Below are positions 26,025-33,232 of a stretch of DNA of 64,000 nucleotides, piece after piece. The first letter of the stretch is position 1; every line of letters begins with the position of its first letter. Both the position numbers and the translations under genes were made by a program. The DNA is from JADFXI01 sp963784135 (GTDB lineage Bacteria > Nitrospirota > Thermodesulfovibrionia > Thermodesulfovibrionales > Dissulfurispiraceae), in NCBI GenBank assembly GCA_963784135.1, contig CAWAQG010000002.1:81013-145012 (forward strand), given 5' to 3'. The notes under the pieces were generated by a model. It saw only the letters and a list, made by a program, of their open reading frames with translations, was not told where the DNA came from and searched no databases.

Positions 26025-26030
26025 ATTATA
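26025..26030 (-). promoter_or_regulatory. -10 hexamer of the DUF1573 selenoprotein gene
   Basis: TATAAT ends 6 nt before the ATG, predicting a leaderless transcript. The -35 zone would fall in the terminal repeat of the adjoining GIY-YIG element and has no good match. Confidence 0.4.
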
Positions 26031-26095
26031 ACATACCAAACGAGGCGCGTTGCATCACCTAAAAAGTATTCGAAAAAATCTATAAATAAGCTTAC

Positions 26096-26128
26096 GTCAT
26101 TCCCGCAGGCTTTTAGCGGGAATCCAGG
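26096..26128. repeat. Inner arm, left, of GIY-YIG element copy 1
   Basis: Begins GTCATTCCCGCAGGCTTTTA; it is a hairpin (ATTCCCGC / GCGGGAAT) and the exact inverse complement of 26442-26474. Confidence 0.85.
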
Positions 26129-26138
26129 GAAAAAACAC

Positions 26139-26423
26139 ATGAAGAGCTTTTATGTTTATATTCTTTGCAGCAAGCGTAACGGCACTTTGTATGCAGGTGT
26201 TACTTTAGACTTAATCAAACGCATCCACGAGCATAAGAACAACCTTGCAGATGGTTTTACAAAAAAATATACCGTGCATCGCCTTGTTTGGTATGAACTG
26301 CATGAAACTGCTGATTCAGCTATTACCAGAGAGAAACAGATAAAGAGATGGCGTCGTGAATGGAAAATACGCCTTATTGAGAAAGATAATGCAAAGTGGG
26401 ATGATTTGTATGAAGGGCTATAG
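26139..26423 (+). CDS. GIY-YIG nuclease-domain protein (UPF0213-like), element copy 1
   Basis: 94 aa, the whole protein being one GIY-YIG domain: YVYILCSKRNGTLYAGVT for the GIY..YIG strands, LIKRIHEHKN with the conserved Arg, and a C-terminal basic helix (EKQIKRWRREWKI). The family cuts DNA with a single metal site. It lies exactly between the 33-bp inverted arms of the element, with 10 nt from the left arm to the ATG. No strong ribosome site is seen. The copy at 41171-41455 differs at only about ten residues. A role in moving or copying its own element is inferred. Confidence 0.85.
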   Translation: MKSFYVYILCSKRNGTLYAGVTLDLIKRIHEHKNNLADGFTKKYTVHRLVWYELHETADSAITREKQIKRWRREWKIRLIEKDNAKWDDLYEGL

Positions 26424-26441
26424 GCACACATCTGAAAAAAA

Positions 26442-26474
26442 CCTGGATTCCCGCTAAAAGCCTGCGGGAATGAC
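26442..26474. repeat. Inner arm, right, of GIY-YIG element copy 1
   Basis: Exact inverse complement of 26096-26128, including the variable loop bases. Confidence 0.85.
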
Positions 26475-26625
26475 GTAGTTGGTGTTGCCAAGTGAAATAT
26501 TTCGAATACATTCTTAAATGAGGCAACGAATCACTTTCGAATACTTTTCTGATGATGCAATTCGCAAGGTTGCATGATCCGGATAATCAGGGTATAGTGA
26601 GATTAGAGGCAAAAAGGAGGCAGTC

Positions 26626-27060
26626 ATGAAAAAGAGGTCAACAATTGTGCTGGCGGCAGTGGCATTTGCGATATGCTTCATATATCCCGTTGAGGCTGCC
26701 GATAAAACTCCTGAACAACTGGTAAAAGAAGCAAAGGCAGCCATAAAAGAAGTGTCCGTAGGCGACGTCAGAAAAATGATTGACGCAAAAGAAAACGTCA
26801 TATTCCTCGATGTAACAGACAGGCACGAGTTTGAAAAGGAGCATATGCCGGGAGCAATAAATATTTCACGCGGAACATTGGAGTTTAAAGTGGAGATGCT
26901 TATACCTGACAAGAATTCCAAAATTGTCGTGTATTGCGGTATAGACCTCAGAGGCCCGCTGGCGACCAGGACAATGAATTACCTTGGATATAAGAATGCC
27001 GTCAACATGATCGGCGGCCTGAAGGCATGGAAAGAAGCGGGCTATCCAACAGCAAAATAG
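26626..27060 (+). CDS. Exported rhodanese-like protein
   Basis: 144 aa. A signal peptide (MKKRSTIVLAAVAFAICFIY) is followed by one rhodanese domain: VIFLDVTDRHEFEKEHMPGA, active-site loop VVYCGIDLRGP with Cys, and MIGGLKAWKEAGYPTAK. The protein is periplasmic and would carry persulphide sulphur. AAAGGAGG lies 7 nt before the ATG. It is transcribed away from the GIY-YIG element; a hairpin follows its stop. Confidence 0.92.
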   Translation: MKKRSTIVLAAVAFAICFIYPVEAADKTPEQLVKEAKAAIKEVSVGDVRKMIDAKENVIFLDVTDRHEFEKEHMPGAINISRGTLEFKVEMLIPDKNSKIVVYCGIDLRGPLATRTMNYLGYKNAVNMIGGLKAWKEAGYPTAK

Positions 27061-27107
27061 CCCGGCACTTACCTCAATATGATGTCACCGGCAGTAACAT
27101 TCCTGCC

Positions 27108-27146
27108 TTAGGGTCTGCCCGCAAATAACTTGCGCGCAGACCCTAA
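27108..27146 (+). terminator. Hairpin after the rhodanese gene
   Basis: TTAGGGTCTGC and GCAGACCCTAA form an 11-bp stem enclosing a smaller GC-rich hairpin. There is no T-run, so this may be a factor-dependent end or a processed 3' structure. Confidence 0.45.
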
Positions 27147-27204
27147 ATTGACGCCGTCATCCTTATTTTGATATGATTCTTCATCTTTATGGTTGAGAAT
27201 TGTC

Positions 27205-27777
27205 ATGCACTTGCCTGCTGAATCCTTGTTTCATTGTTCGTGTAACAGGAGATTATTTCTAAAAGCCTCCCTCATCGGCTTTTCGGCGTTATTTTGCAGA
27301 CCTGCTCTTTCCTTTGCAAGAGAGCAATTACCGGAAGGGAAGCTCAAGCTTCTTAATATTCATACTAATGAAAAACTCACCGTAACCTACAGGAACGCTT
27401 CCGGCGAATATGACACTGAAGCGCTAAAGGCCCTAAACTGGATACTGAGGTGCCACTATTCGGGACAAGCAGTAAATATGGACACTAACGCAATCGAATT
27501 CGTAAATCTGACGGACAAACAGCTTGGAGGCAATAACGAGATCCATATAATATCCGGCTACAGATCGCCGCAGTATAATCAACTTCTGATGAGTGAGGGC
27601 AGACATGTAGTTAAGAATAGCCTTCATATAATAGGGCGGGCAATTGATATAAGAATACCGCGTGTGGCCCTCTCCAGAGTCAGGGATGTGGCCCTCGATT
27701 TGAGGTTGGGTGGAGTCGGCTATTATAGGCAGTCAGATTTTGTTCACCTGGATTCCGGCAGAATCAGGACCTGGTGA
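27205..27777 (+). CDS. DUF882/YcbK-like (peptidase M15-type) exported protein with Tat signal
   Basis: About 190 aa. A twin-Arg-like signal (NRRLFLKASLIGFSALF) precedes a DUF882 domain related to D-Ala-D-Ala/M15 peptidases. The zinc-site pieces are ISGYRSPQYN, KNSLHIIGRAIDIRI (His and Asp) and DFVHLDSGR (His). It probably trims or binds peptidoglycan in the periplasm. The ATG at 27205 is used; a TTG at 27193 is in frame. Its TGA overlaps the GTG of the L,D-transpeptidase, so the two cell-wall proteins are coupled. Confidence 0.88.
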   Translation: MHLPAESLFHCSCNRRLFLKASLIGFSALFCRPALSFAREQLPEGKLKLLNIHTNEKLTVTYRNASGEYDTEALKALNWILRCHYSGQAVNMDTNAIEFVNLTDKQLGGNNEIHIISGYRSPQYNQLLMSEGRHVVKNSLHIIGRAIDIRIPRVALSRVRDVALDLRLGGVGYYRQSDFVHLDSGRIRTW

Positions 27778-28595
27778 ATATCAGATATTGCAAAAGCTTC
27801 TTCCTGTTCATTGTCATCCTTTCTATTCACATGGCCTGTTGTCCGGGTGTTTATGCCAAGGCAGTCCCTTCTCTTTGCAAGATTACACATCCCAGCGATA
27901 GCAGCATCGAGAGTGAATGCAGACGCTTGAAGAGAGGGGAAACCCTGGAAGGCCTTTTCGGTGACAGATGGTTAGACGTTGCCCGGTTTAACAGGATCGA
28001 CAGACGTCATATTTATCCCGGCGTTCATATAAAAGTCCCTAAAAAATTAGACGATATCGTCAATTTCACACCAATGCCGAAGTATTATCAGCCCGCCGAG
28101 TTGGACCCGAAATTCATACTTATAGACCTGTCCGAGCAATTTCTCGGCGCTTATGAATATGGGCGATTGGTATTCTCAGCCCCCATTACAACAGGTGAGA
28201 AAGAAAAAGGCAAGGAAACACCTGCCGGGCAATTCGCAATTTCCGCCTTTGACAGCCGTCATATATCCTCGCTTTATTATGTCGAGAAAACCGCCAAACT
28301 ATATCCGATGCATTACGGACTCAGGTTTCATGTAAATAAACAAGGGATTGCATTCTGGATTCATGGCAGGGATGTTCCCGGTTTCCCCGGGTCGCACGGC
28401 TGTATCGGCCTTTATGACGAGCAAATGCAGAAACAATATTATGGTTATCCCAAGGGCCCTTTGCTCGAAGATGCAAGGACTCTTTTTGAGTGGGTCATCT
28501 CCCCGCTGTACGATGATGGAAAATATCATTTTATGAAGGGTCCGGCAGTTTTCATCACCGGGCATGCTCCTGCCATTGTATCCAGGAAGCATTAG
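27774..28595 (+). CDS. L,D-transpeptidase (YkuD) with LysM-like domain
   Basis: 273 aa. A signal peptide (residues 1-28) and a LysM-like segment (about 50-95, LKRGETLEGLFGD.. to YPGVHIKVPK) precede a YkuD catalytic domain. Its motif is WIHGRDVPGFPGSHGCIGL, with the nucleophile Cys in SHGC. It forms 3-3 peptidoglycan crosslinks or attaches proteins in the periplasm. The GTG start overlaps the stop of the DUF882 gene. Confidence 0.94.
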   Translation: MNIRYCKSFFLFIVILSIHMACCPGVYAKAVPSLCKITHPSDSSIESECRRLKRGETLEGLFGDRWLDVARFNRIDRRHIYPGVHIKVPKKLDDIVNFTPMPKYYQPAELDPKFILIDLSEQFLGAYEYGRLVFSAPITTGEKEKGKETPAGQFAISAFDSRHISSLYYVEKTAKLYPMHYGLRFHVNKQGIAFWIHGRDVPGFPGSHGCIGLYDEQMQKQYYGYPKGPLLEDARTLFEWVISPLYDDGKYHFMKGPAVFITGHAPAIVSRKH

Positions 28596-28597
28596 GG

Positions 28598-29710
28598 TCA
28601 GCGGATTGGGTGGTATCCTCCCGGCACCCCTTTTGGGGAGAGTACAATCTGCCAAACCTGCAAACAGCGTGCGCGGAATGTCCCTGCAGAGCTCAAAAGA
28701 TAATATTTCCACATGCGATAAAACCGGTCATCGTACCGATTCTTCAAACCATTCCAGTTCCTGTTGAAGTTATTGAACCATGAAGTCAGGGTAGGGTCGT
28801 AATAAGCGCCAAAATTGTGCAAGTCTTCAATTACAAATATTTTTTCTATGGCGGCGCTGATCTGCCTCACAGAGGGGATGAGAGAGTTGGGGAAGATATA
28901 TTTATCAGTCCAGGGCTCTGCGGCAACATTCGAGCGGCTGTCGCCGATAGTATGCAGCAGGAAAAGCCCGTCTTCTTTCAGGCACTTGTCGGCTGTTTCC
29001 ATAAAAGTCCGGTAATTCTTGTACCCGACGTGTTCGAACATTCCGACAGAAACAATATGATCAAACTTTTCATCAAGTTCACGATAGTCCTGCAGCCTGA
29101 TTTCGACAGGCAGCCCCGCGCACATCTCCTTTGCAAGAGCTGCCTGATTTTTCGAGACCGTTATGCCGACTGCCCTGACTCCGTATTTTTCGGCCGCATA
29201 TTTTACGAAACTCCCCCATCCGCAGCCTATGTCGAGAATTCTGTCGCCGGGTTGGAGAGCAAGTTTCCTGCATATCAGGTCCAGCTTGGCTTCCTGCGCT
29301 TCGTCAAGATTGTTTGCGTCTTTCCAGTAGCCGCAGCTATAGGTCAGACTCTTGTCGAGCATATTCTGATAAAGTTCGTTTCCGATGTCATAATGTTTTT
29401 CCCCGATCTGAAAGGCCCTTGATCTGCAGTTCAGATTAAGAAGCTCTGCCCTAAGGAGCAATTTCCAGTCCTTCTTGACCTTGTCCTCGGCATCGGAGCA
29501 CATAAGCCTGCAGAAAAAATCATCAAGACTTTCGCAGTCCCACCATCCCTCCATGTACGATTCTCCAAGCCCCAGGCTGCCGTCGGCGGTGACCCGTTTA
29601 TAGAACCTTTCGTCTTTGATGCGGATGTCAAAAGGATTCGTGCCGTTGATGGAGATATCTGCAGCAGAAAATATTTCTTCAATGGATTGTTTTAATGCAC
29701 AAGTGCCCAT
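28598..29710 (-). CDS. cfa: Cyclopropane-fatty-acyl-phospholipid synthase
   Basis: 370 aa. Transfers a methylene from SAM to unsaturated acyl chains of membrane lipids. Key motifs: GLGESYMEGWWDCESLDDF, HYDIGNELYQNMLDKSLTYS, the SAM site ILDIGCGWGSFVKYAAEKYG, VGMFEHVGYKNY, IFPNSLIPSV and the C-terminal WNGLKNRYDDRFYRMWKYYL. Full length for the family. GGAG lies 3 nt before the ATG, a short spacing. It is convergent with the transpeptidase gene, only 2 nt apart. Confidence 0.96.
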   Translation of the reverse strand: MGTCALKQSIEEIFSAADISINGTNPFDIRIKDERFYKRVTADGSLGLGESYMEGWWDCESLDDFFCRLMCSDAEDKVKKDWKLLLRAELLNLNCRSRAFQIGEKHYDIGNELYQNMLDKSLTYSCGYWKDANNLDEAQEAKLDLICRKLALQPGDRILDIGCGWGSFVKYAAEKYGVRAVGITVSKNQAALAKEMCAGLPVEIRLQDYRELDEKFDHIVSVGMFEHVGYKNYRTFMETADKCLKEDGLFLLHTIGDSRSNVAAEPWTDKYIFPNSLIPSVRQISAAIEKIFVIEDLHNFGAYYDPTLTSWFNNFNRNWNGLKNRYDDRFYRMWKYYLLSSAGTFRARCLQVWQIVLSPKGVPGGYHPIR

Positions 29711-29848
29711 TTGCTCCGCTCATGTACTATATATTCGGTTTCACTGCCGAAAAATGGTCATAAACAGGGTCTTTCACTGCCGCTATCAAACCGCTCTAAC
29801 AAAATTTTAGCAAATTTATTTCTAAAGTCAAACAGTTGATACAGGTAC

Positions 29849-29877
29849 TTGAACTCCGGAAAAGTGAGGGATATAAT
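29849..29877 (+). promoter_or_regulatory. Sigma-70-type promoter of hsp20
   Basis: TTGAAC, 17-bp spacer, TATAAT. Transcription would start near 29884, giving a leader of about 67 nt that contains the structures noted before the hsp20 start. Confidence 0.65.
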
Positions 29878-29913
29878 TTTATTAGGGACCAGTTCACAAG
29901 AGAAAGAGTATAG

Positions 29914-29950
29914 ACTATTAACCTTAATAGTTCGAGAGGAGGTAATTATT
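29914..29950 (+). promoter_or_regulatory. Structured hsp20 leader, possible RNA thermometer
   Basis: ACTATTA / TAATAGT form a hairpin across 4 nt. In an alternative fold, TTAACCTT can pair with GAGGTAA of the AGGAGGTAA ribosome site (one bulged base), hiding it. This is the kind of leader expected of heat-shock gene thermometers; not proven. Confidence 0.3.
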
Positions 29951-30448
29951 ATGGCAATGAGAAACCTCGTGCCCGTAACATTCGGCAAGAAGGGCATGCC
30001 GGCAAGGCTCACTGAAGACAATCCATTCGCATTGCTGCGGAATGAGATGGATTCACTGTTTGACACTTTTTACAGAGGCTTCGAATTAGAGCCGTTTGAA
30101 AGCCGCATCGGCACGTTCGCACCGCATATCGATGTCTCTGAGAGCGACAAGGAAATCAAGGTCTCCGCGGAACTCCCGGGAATGGATGAGAAAGACATCG
30201 ATGTCTCTCTCAGTGACAACATGCTGACTATCAAGGGCGAAAAAAAAGAAGAGAAAGAGGACAAGGGAAAAGATTATTACCGCATGGAACGCTCTTACGG
30301 TTCTTTCAGCAGGACTATTGCTCTCCCAAGTGAGGTGCAGGCTGACAAGGTAGCCGCCACCTTCAAAAAGGGGGTGCTTACGGTAGCATTGCCGAAATCG
30401 GAAAAGGCGATCAAATCAACCCAAAAGGTTGCTATTAAAGCTGAATAG
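29951..30448 (+). CDS. Small heat-shock protein Hsp20/IbpA family
   Basis: 165 aa cytoplasmic holdase chaperone. The alpha-crystallin domain (about 55-150) contains APHIDVSESDKEIKVSAELP, DIDVSLSDNMLTIKGEKK, and the closing FKKGVLTVALPKSE, followed by a short tail. The N-terminus matches the bacterial class A type (FALLRNEMDSLFDTFYRGFE). AGGAGGT lies 7 nt before the ATG. A GC-rich terminator follows. Confidence 0.95.
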   Translation: MAMRNLVPVTFGKKGMPARLTEDNPFALLRNEMDSLFDTFYRGFELEPFESRIGTFAPHIDVSESDKEIKVSAELPGMDEKDIDVSLSDNMLTIKGEKKEEKEDKGKDYYRMERSYGSFSRTIALPSEVQADKVAATFKKGVLTVALPKSEKAIKSTQKVAIKAE

Positions 30449-30454
30449 AATGGC

Positions 30455-30478
30455 GCCCCCCCCTTAAAGGGGGGGCTT
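30455..30478. terminator. Terminator between hsp20 and hisB
   Basis: GCCCCCCC and GGGGGGGC form an 8-bp GC stem. It lies between two convergent genes and could serve both, although T-runs are short. Confidence 0.6.
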
Positions 30479-31063
30479 CTAAAGTTTTCCCTTGGTGGTC
30501 GGCAATCCCTTCATCCTCGGGTCAGGAGAGACTGCCTCGCTCAAGGCCTTTCCAAAGGCCTTGAATATGGCCTCAAAGATATGGTGGAGGTCCCTTCCGT
30601 AATCAACTATGATATGGAGGTTTATCATTGCATGGTTGCTTAGCGCCCTGAAAAAGTCTTCGAAAAGAGAGAACTCCAGACCCCGCACTGTGCCTTTCGG
30701 GAGATTTACCTTGTATACCAGGTAGGGCCTGCCGCTCAAATCTACCACAACCCTGGCAAGGCTCTCGTCCATCGGAATAGTTGCGCTGCCATACCTCCTG
30801 ATCCCTTTTTTATCTCCAAGTGCCTTCTTTATCGCCTCACCGAATGTTATGCCAAGGTCTTCCATAAGGTGGTGATAATCGATCTCGATATCGCCTTTCG
30901 CCCTGACGCGCAGGTCCATGACCCCGTGAAAAGCGAACAGGGTCAGCATATGGTCGAGAAAAGGGATCGAGGTATCTATAGCTGTAGTCCCTTTCCCCCC
31001 AAACGTGAGTTTAATGGCTATGTCGGTTTCTTTGGTCTTCCTTTCTATCGCCGCAGTATGCAT
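30479..31063 (-). CDS. hisB: Imidazoleglycerol-phosphate dehydratase
   Basis: 194 aa. Sixth step of histidine synthesis. Manganese-binding motifs: DYHHLMEDLGITFGEA, LDHMLTLFAFHG, SNHAMINLH and DLHHIFEAIFKAFG. Monofunctional form. Its ATG overlaps the hisC stop as TAATG, with GGGGGTG as ribosome site. Confidence 0.97.
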   Translation of the reverse strand: MHTAAIERKTKETDIAIKLTFGGKGTTAIDTSIPFLDHMLTLFAFHGVMDLRVRAKGDIEIDYHHLMEDLGITFGEAIKKALGDKKGIRRYGSATIPMDESLARVVVDLSGRPYLVYKVNLPKGTVRGLEFSLFEDFFRALSNHAMINLHIIVDYGRDLHHIFEAIFKAFGKALSEAVSPDPRMKGLPTTKGKL

Positions 31064-32115
31064 TATTTCACCCCCATAGTTTTTTTCAAGGCATCAATGA
31101 ATAAATCGTTTTCTTCAGGGGTCCCGACTGTGACCCTCAACGCTCCCCTTACGGCAGTGTTCATATTCCTGACAAGCACTCCATGCCTGAGAAGTTTTTG
31201 GTAAACCGCATCGGCATCATGGACTTTAAAAAAAATAAAATTGGCCTCAGAAGGATACGGGCGCGCTCCGGGAATGTTTAATAGCGCCTCAAAGAGCCGT
31301 TCCCGCTCGGAGATTATCGCCCTTACAGGTCCGAGCAGAGAACTCCCGCGGAGGGCCGCCTCCGCCGTCGCCTGTGAAAGGGCATTAAGATTAAAGGGGA
31401 GTCTTACCTTGTCTACTTCCCTTATCAGCGCACTGTCGGCCACTAAATAACCCACTCGTAAAGATGCCAACCCTATTTTGCTCAGGGTCCTCAAAATAAC
31501 GAGCTGATTATAATCCTTCAACATGGGAAGAAAGCCTTTCCTGCTCGAAAAAGGCTGATATGCTTCATCAAGTACCACAATGCCCTTTGCCATATCGACA
31601 ACCTTAAGAATTCTGTCTGAGGAGAAACAGTTCCCTGTGGGATTGTTGGGAGAACTGAGGAAGATAAGTTTCGGCCTGTATTTTTTTATATAGGCAGCCG
31701 TTTTATCCACATCCAGATCATAGTCACTGTCGAGCGGGACCCCTATATGTCTTTCTCCAAGCGCCTGGGCAATAATGCCATACATGGAGAATGTCGGCAC
31801 AGGATACAGTACAGGCCCCCCGAAGGTAATTATCAGGTAATAAATCAGCTCATCGGAACCGTTGCCTAAAAGAATAGCATCCGTACCGGTCCCGATTTTT
31901 CGTGCAATGGCCCTTTTTAATCTCTTTGCTTCAGGGTCTGGATAGCGGTTTAGAGTTTCTGAAGCAATCCTTTCAATTACACCCTTTGCGGGAGTGAAAG
32001 GATATGGGCTCTCATTGGCATCGAGCTTGACGGCACAGCGGATATCTTTGGCCTGATAGGGCTGCAACGTCCTGATATTCTTACGCACAAGTTCTGAAAA
32101 ATCCGGCTTTTTCAT
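31063..32115 (-). CDS. hisC: Histidinol-phosphate aminotransferase
   Basis: 350 aa PLP enzyme of histidine synthesis. Motifs: KLDANESPYPF, LGNGSDELIYYL, FLSSPNNPTGN, VVLDEAYQPFS, and the PLP lysine in LRTLSKIGLASLRVGYLV. First gene of hisC-hisB. A TTGACA-18-TATTAT promoter ends 8 nt before its ATG. Confidence 0.97.
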   Translation of the reverse strand: MKKPDFSELVRKNIRTLQPYQAKDIRCAVKLDANESPYPFTPAKGVIERIASETLNRYPDPEAKRLKRAIARKIGTGTDAILLGNGSDELIYYLIITFGGPVLYPVPTFSMYGIIAQALGERHIGVPLDSDYDLDVDKTAAYIKKYRPKLIFLSSPNNPTGNCFSSDRILKVVDMAKGIVVLDEAYQPFSSRKGFLPMLKDYNQLVILRTLSKIGLASLRVGYLVADSALIREVDKVRLPFNLNALSQATAEAALRGSSLLGPVRAIISERERLFEALLNIPGARPYPSEANFIFFKVHDADAVYQKLLRHGVLVRNMNTAVRGALRVTVGTPEENDLFIDALKKTMGVK

Positions 32116-32123
32116 CAGCTTTT

Positions 32124-32153
32124 ATAATATAGAGCGCAAAAAGACCTTGTCAA
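32124..32153 (-). promoter_or_regulatory. Promoter of hisCB, near-leaderless
   Basis: TTGACA (32148-32153), 18-bp spacer, TATTAT (32124-32129), then 8 nt to the ATG. The 5' untranslated leader would be about 0-3 nt. Confidence 0.6.
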
Positions 32154-32187
32154 TGCGGAAGACATAAGGAAGACAGGAGAAGGGGAA

Positions 32188-32303
32188 CACTGGAAAGAAC
32201 GTGAAACGTGAGACGTGAATTGTAAAGTAAGAGCCTTTTTAAAAAGTGCATTTCTTTTTTTCGATTCACGTCTCACGTTTCACGATTCACGTTCTTTCCA
32301 GTG
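32188..32303. repeat. Imperfect inverted repeat upstream of rpsU
   Basis: The left arm (32188-32220) begins CACTGGAAAGAACGTGAAAC; the right arm (32264-32303) is its inverse with one extra 7-bp CGTGAAT-like unit. The arms are built from repeats of ACGTGA(A/G)AC. This fills most of the 32116-32409 gap; no gene is seen there. Confidence 0.65.
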
Positions 32304-32304
32304 C

Positions 32305-32343
32305 TCCGATAAACAGCCTGCCCCTGCCGCTCCCTTCCTTATG
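32305..32343 (+). repeat. 39-bp sequence shared with the rho upstream region
   Basis: Contains CCGATAAACAGCCTGC and ends CTTATG; a copy with about seven mismatches lies at 41612-41650, also shortly before a housekeeping promoter. Confidence 0.55.
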
Positions 32344-32409
32344 GGGGGGTTGATAAAAAAGGGGCTTTTTTTGTATAATTTTTAACCTGATACCTGTTTG
32401 GTCATTTTC

Positions 32410-32438
32410 TTGACAATAAATGGATAAGTTGTTAAGAT
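32410..32438 (+). promoter_or_regulatory. Promoter of the rpsU operon
   Basis: TTGACA, 17-bp spacer, TAAGAT, about 30 nt before the rpsU start. Confidence 0.65.
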
Positions 32439-32472
32439 TGATGAAATTTCCTATAGAGAGGGGGGGATAGAG

Positions 32473-32673
32473 GTGCCCTCTGTTAAAGTAAAAGATATCG
32501 AATCACTCGAATCCGCGCTTAAGCAGTTTAAAAAGCAGTGCGAGCGCGATGGCGTACTTTCGGACATAAAGAAAAAAGAGCATTACGACAAGCCGAGCGT
32601 AAAGAAAAAGAAAAAGGTCCTGGCTGCCCGTAAAAAAGCTGCAAAACGCGTAAGAACGTTCTCGGCGAGGTAA
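32473..32673 (+). CDS. rpsU: 30S ribosomal protein S21
   Basis: 66 aa basic protein, GTG start after GAGGGGGG. The LESALKQFKKQCERDGVLSD core and basic C-terminal tail (KKKKKVLAARKKAAKR) are typical. First gene of the rpsU-yqeY-dnaG-rpoD operon. Confidence 0.96.
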   Translation: MPSVKVKDIESLESALKQFKKQCERDGVLSDIKKKEHYDKPSVKKKKKVLAARKKAAKRVRTFSAR

Positions 32674-32708
32674 TCCGCCCTTTCCTCTATGGGGCGGGGA
32701 GAGGCTTT

Positions 32709-33164
32709 ATGGAGACTATTCCGCAACGGTTGGATGCAGAACTCAAAGAGGCCTTGAAAGCACGCAACGAACTGAAGCTTTCAGTTCTCAGGATGCTCAA
32801 GGCCTCTTTAAAAAATAAAGAAATCGAAAAGATGGGTCCGCTCTCCAATGAGGAGATTATATCTGTTTTGTCGTCTATGGCAAAACAGCGGAGAGACTCA
32901 ATAGAGCAATTCTCCGCAGCCGGCAGATTAGACCTCGCTGAAAAAGAAACAAAGGAACTGGAGATAGTCCGGTCTTACCTGCCGTCACAACTTTCGCCTG
33001 AAGAGCTTGACAGGATTATATGTTCTGCAATCAGGGAAAGCAATGCATCGGCGCCGGCTGACATAGGAAAGGTCATGAAGATTGTTGCGCCGCTTACAAA
33101 AGGAACAGCCGATGGCAAGGCTGTCAACCAGCGGGTTAAAGAGCTCTTAGGGGCCGCCTCTTAA
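32709..33164 (+). CDS. yqeY: GatB/YqeY domain protein
   Basis: 151 aa. Helical protein related to the tail of the GatB amidotransferase subunit (LSVLRMLKASLKNKEIEK, LEIVRSYLPSQLS, IGKVMKIVAPLTKGTADGKA). Its exact role is unclear, possibly tRNA-linked. It is commonly found between rpsU and dnaG, as here. Confidence 0.95.
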   Translation: METIPQRLDAELKEALKARNELKLSVLRMLKASLKNKEIEKMGPLSNEEIISVLSSMAKQRRDSIEQFSAAGRLDLAEKETKELEIVRSYLPSQLSPEELDRIICSAIRESNASAPADIGKVMKIVAPLTKGTADGKAVNQRVKELLGAAS

Positions 33165-33232
33165 TCCGTTTTGCAGATTTCCTGAGCGCCTGCCTGGAGC
33201 ATTTAGCTGCTTCCTTAATAGGGGATGGTGTG

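Larger units (their letters stand above)
26046..26568. mobile_element. GIY-YIG element, copy 1
   Basis: A 523-bp unit also present at 41026-41585 in inverted orientation. Outer ends read CGCGTTGCATCACCTAAAAA and, in inverse, CTTGCGAATTGCATCATCAG, each leading into a TATTCGAA block. Inside lie 33-bp perfect inverted arms (26096-26128 and 26442-26474), each itself a hairpin, directly flanking one 94-codon GIY-YIG gene. No other gene is carried. Confidence 0.8.

Noticed and set aside
25488..26423. Plus-strand open frame of 311 codons ending in the GIY-YIG sequence
   Set aside because: Only the last 94 codons match the second GIY-YIG copy; the rest is antisense to the site-2 protease and DUF1573 genes.
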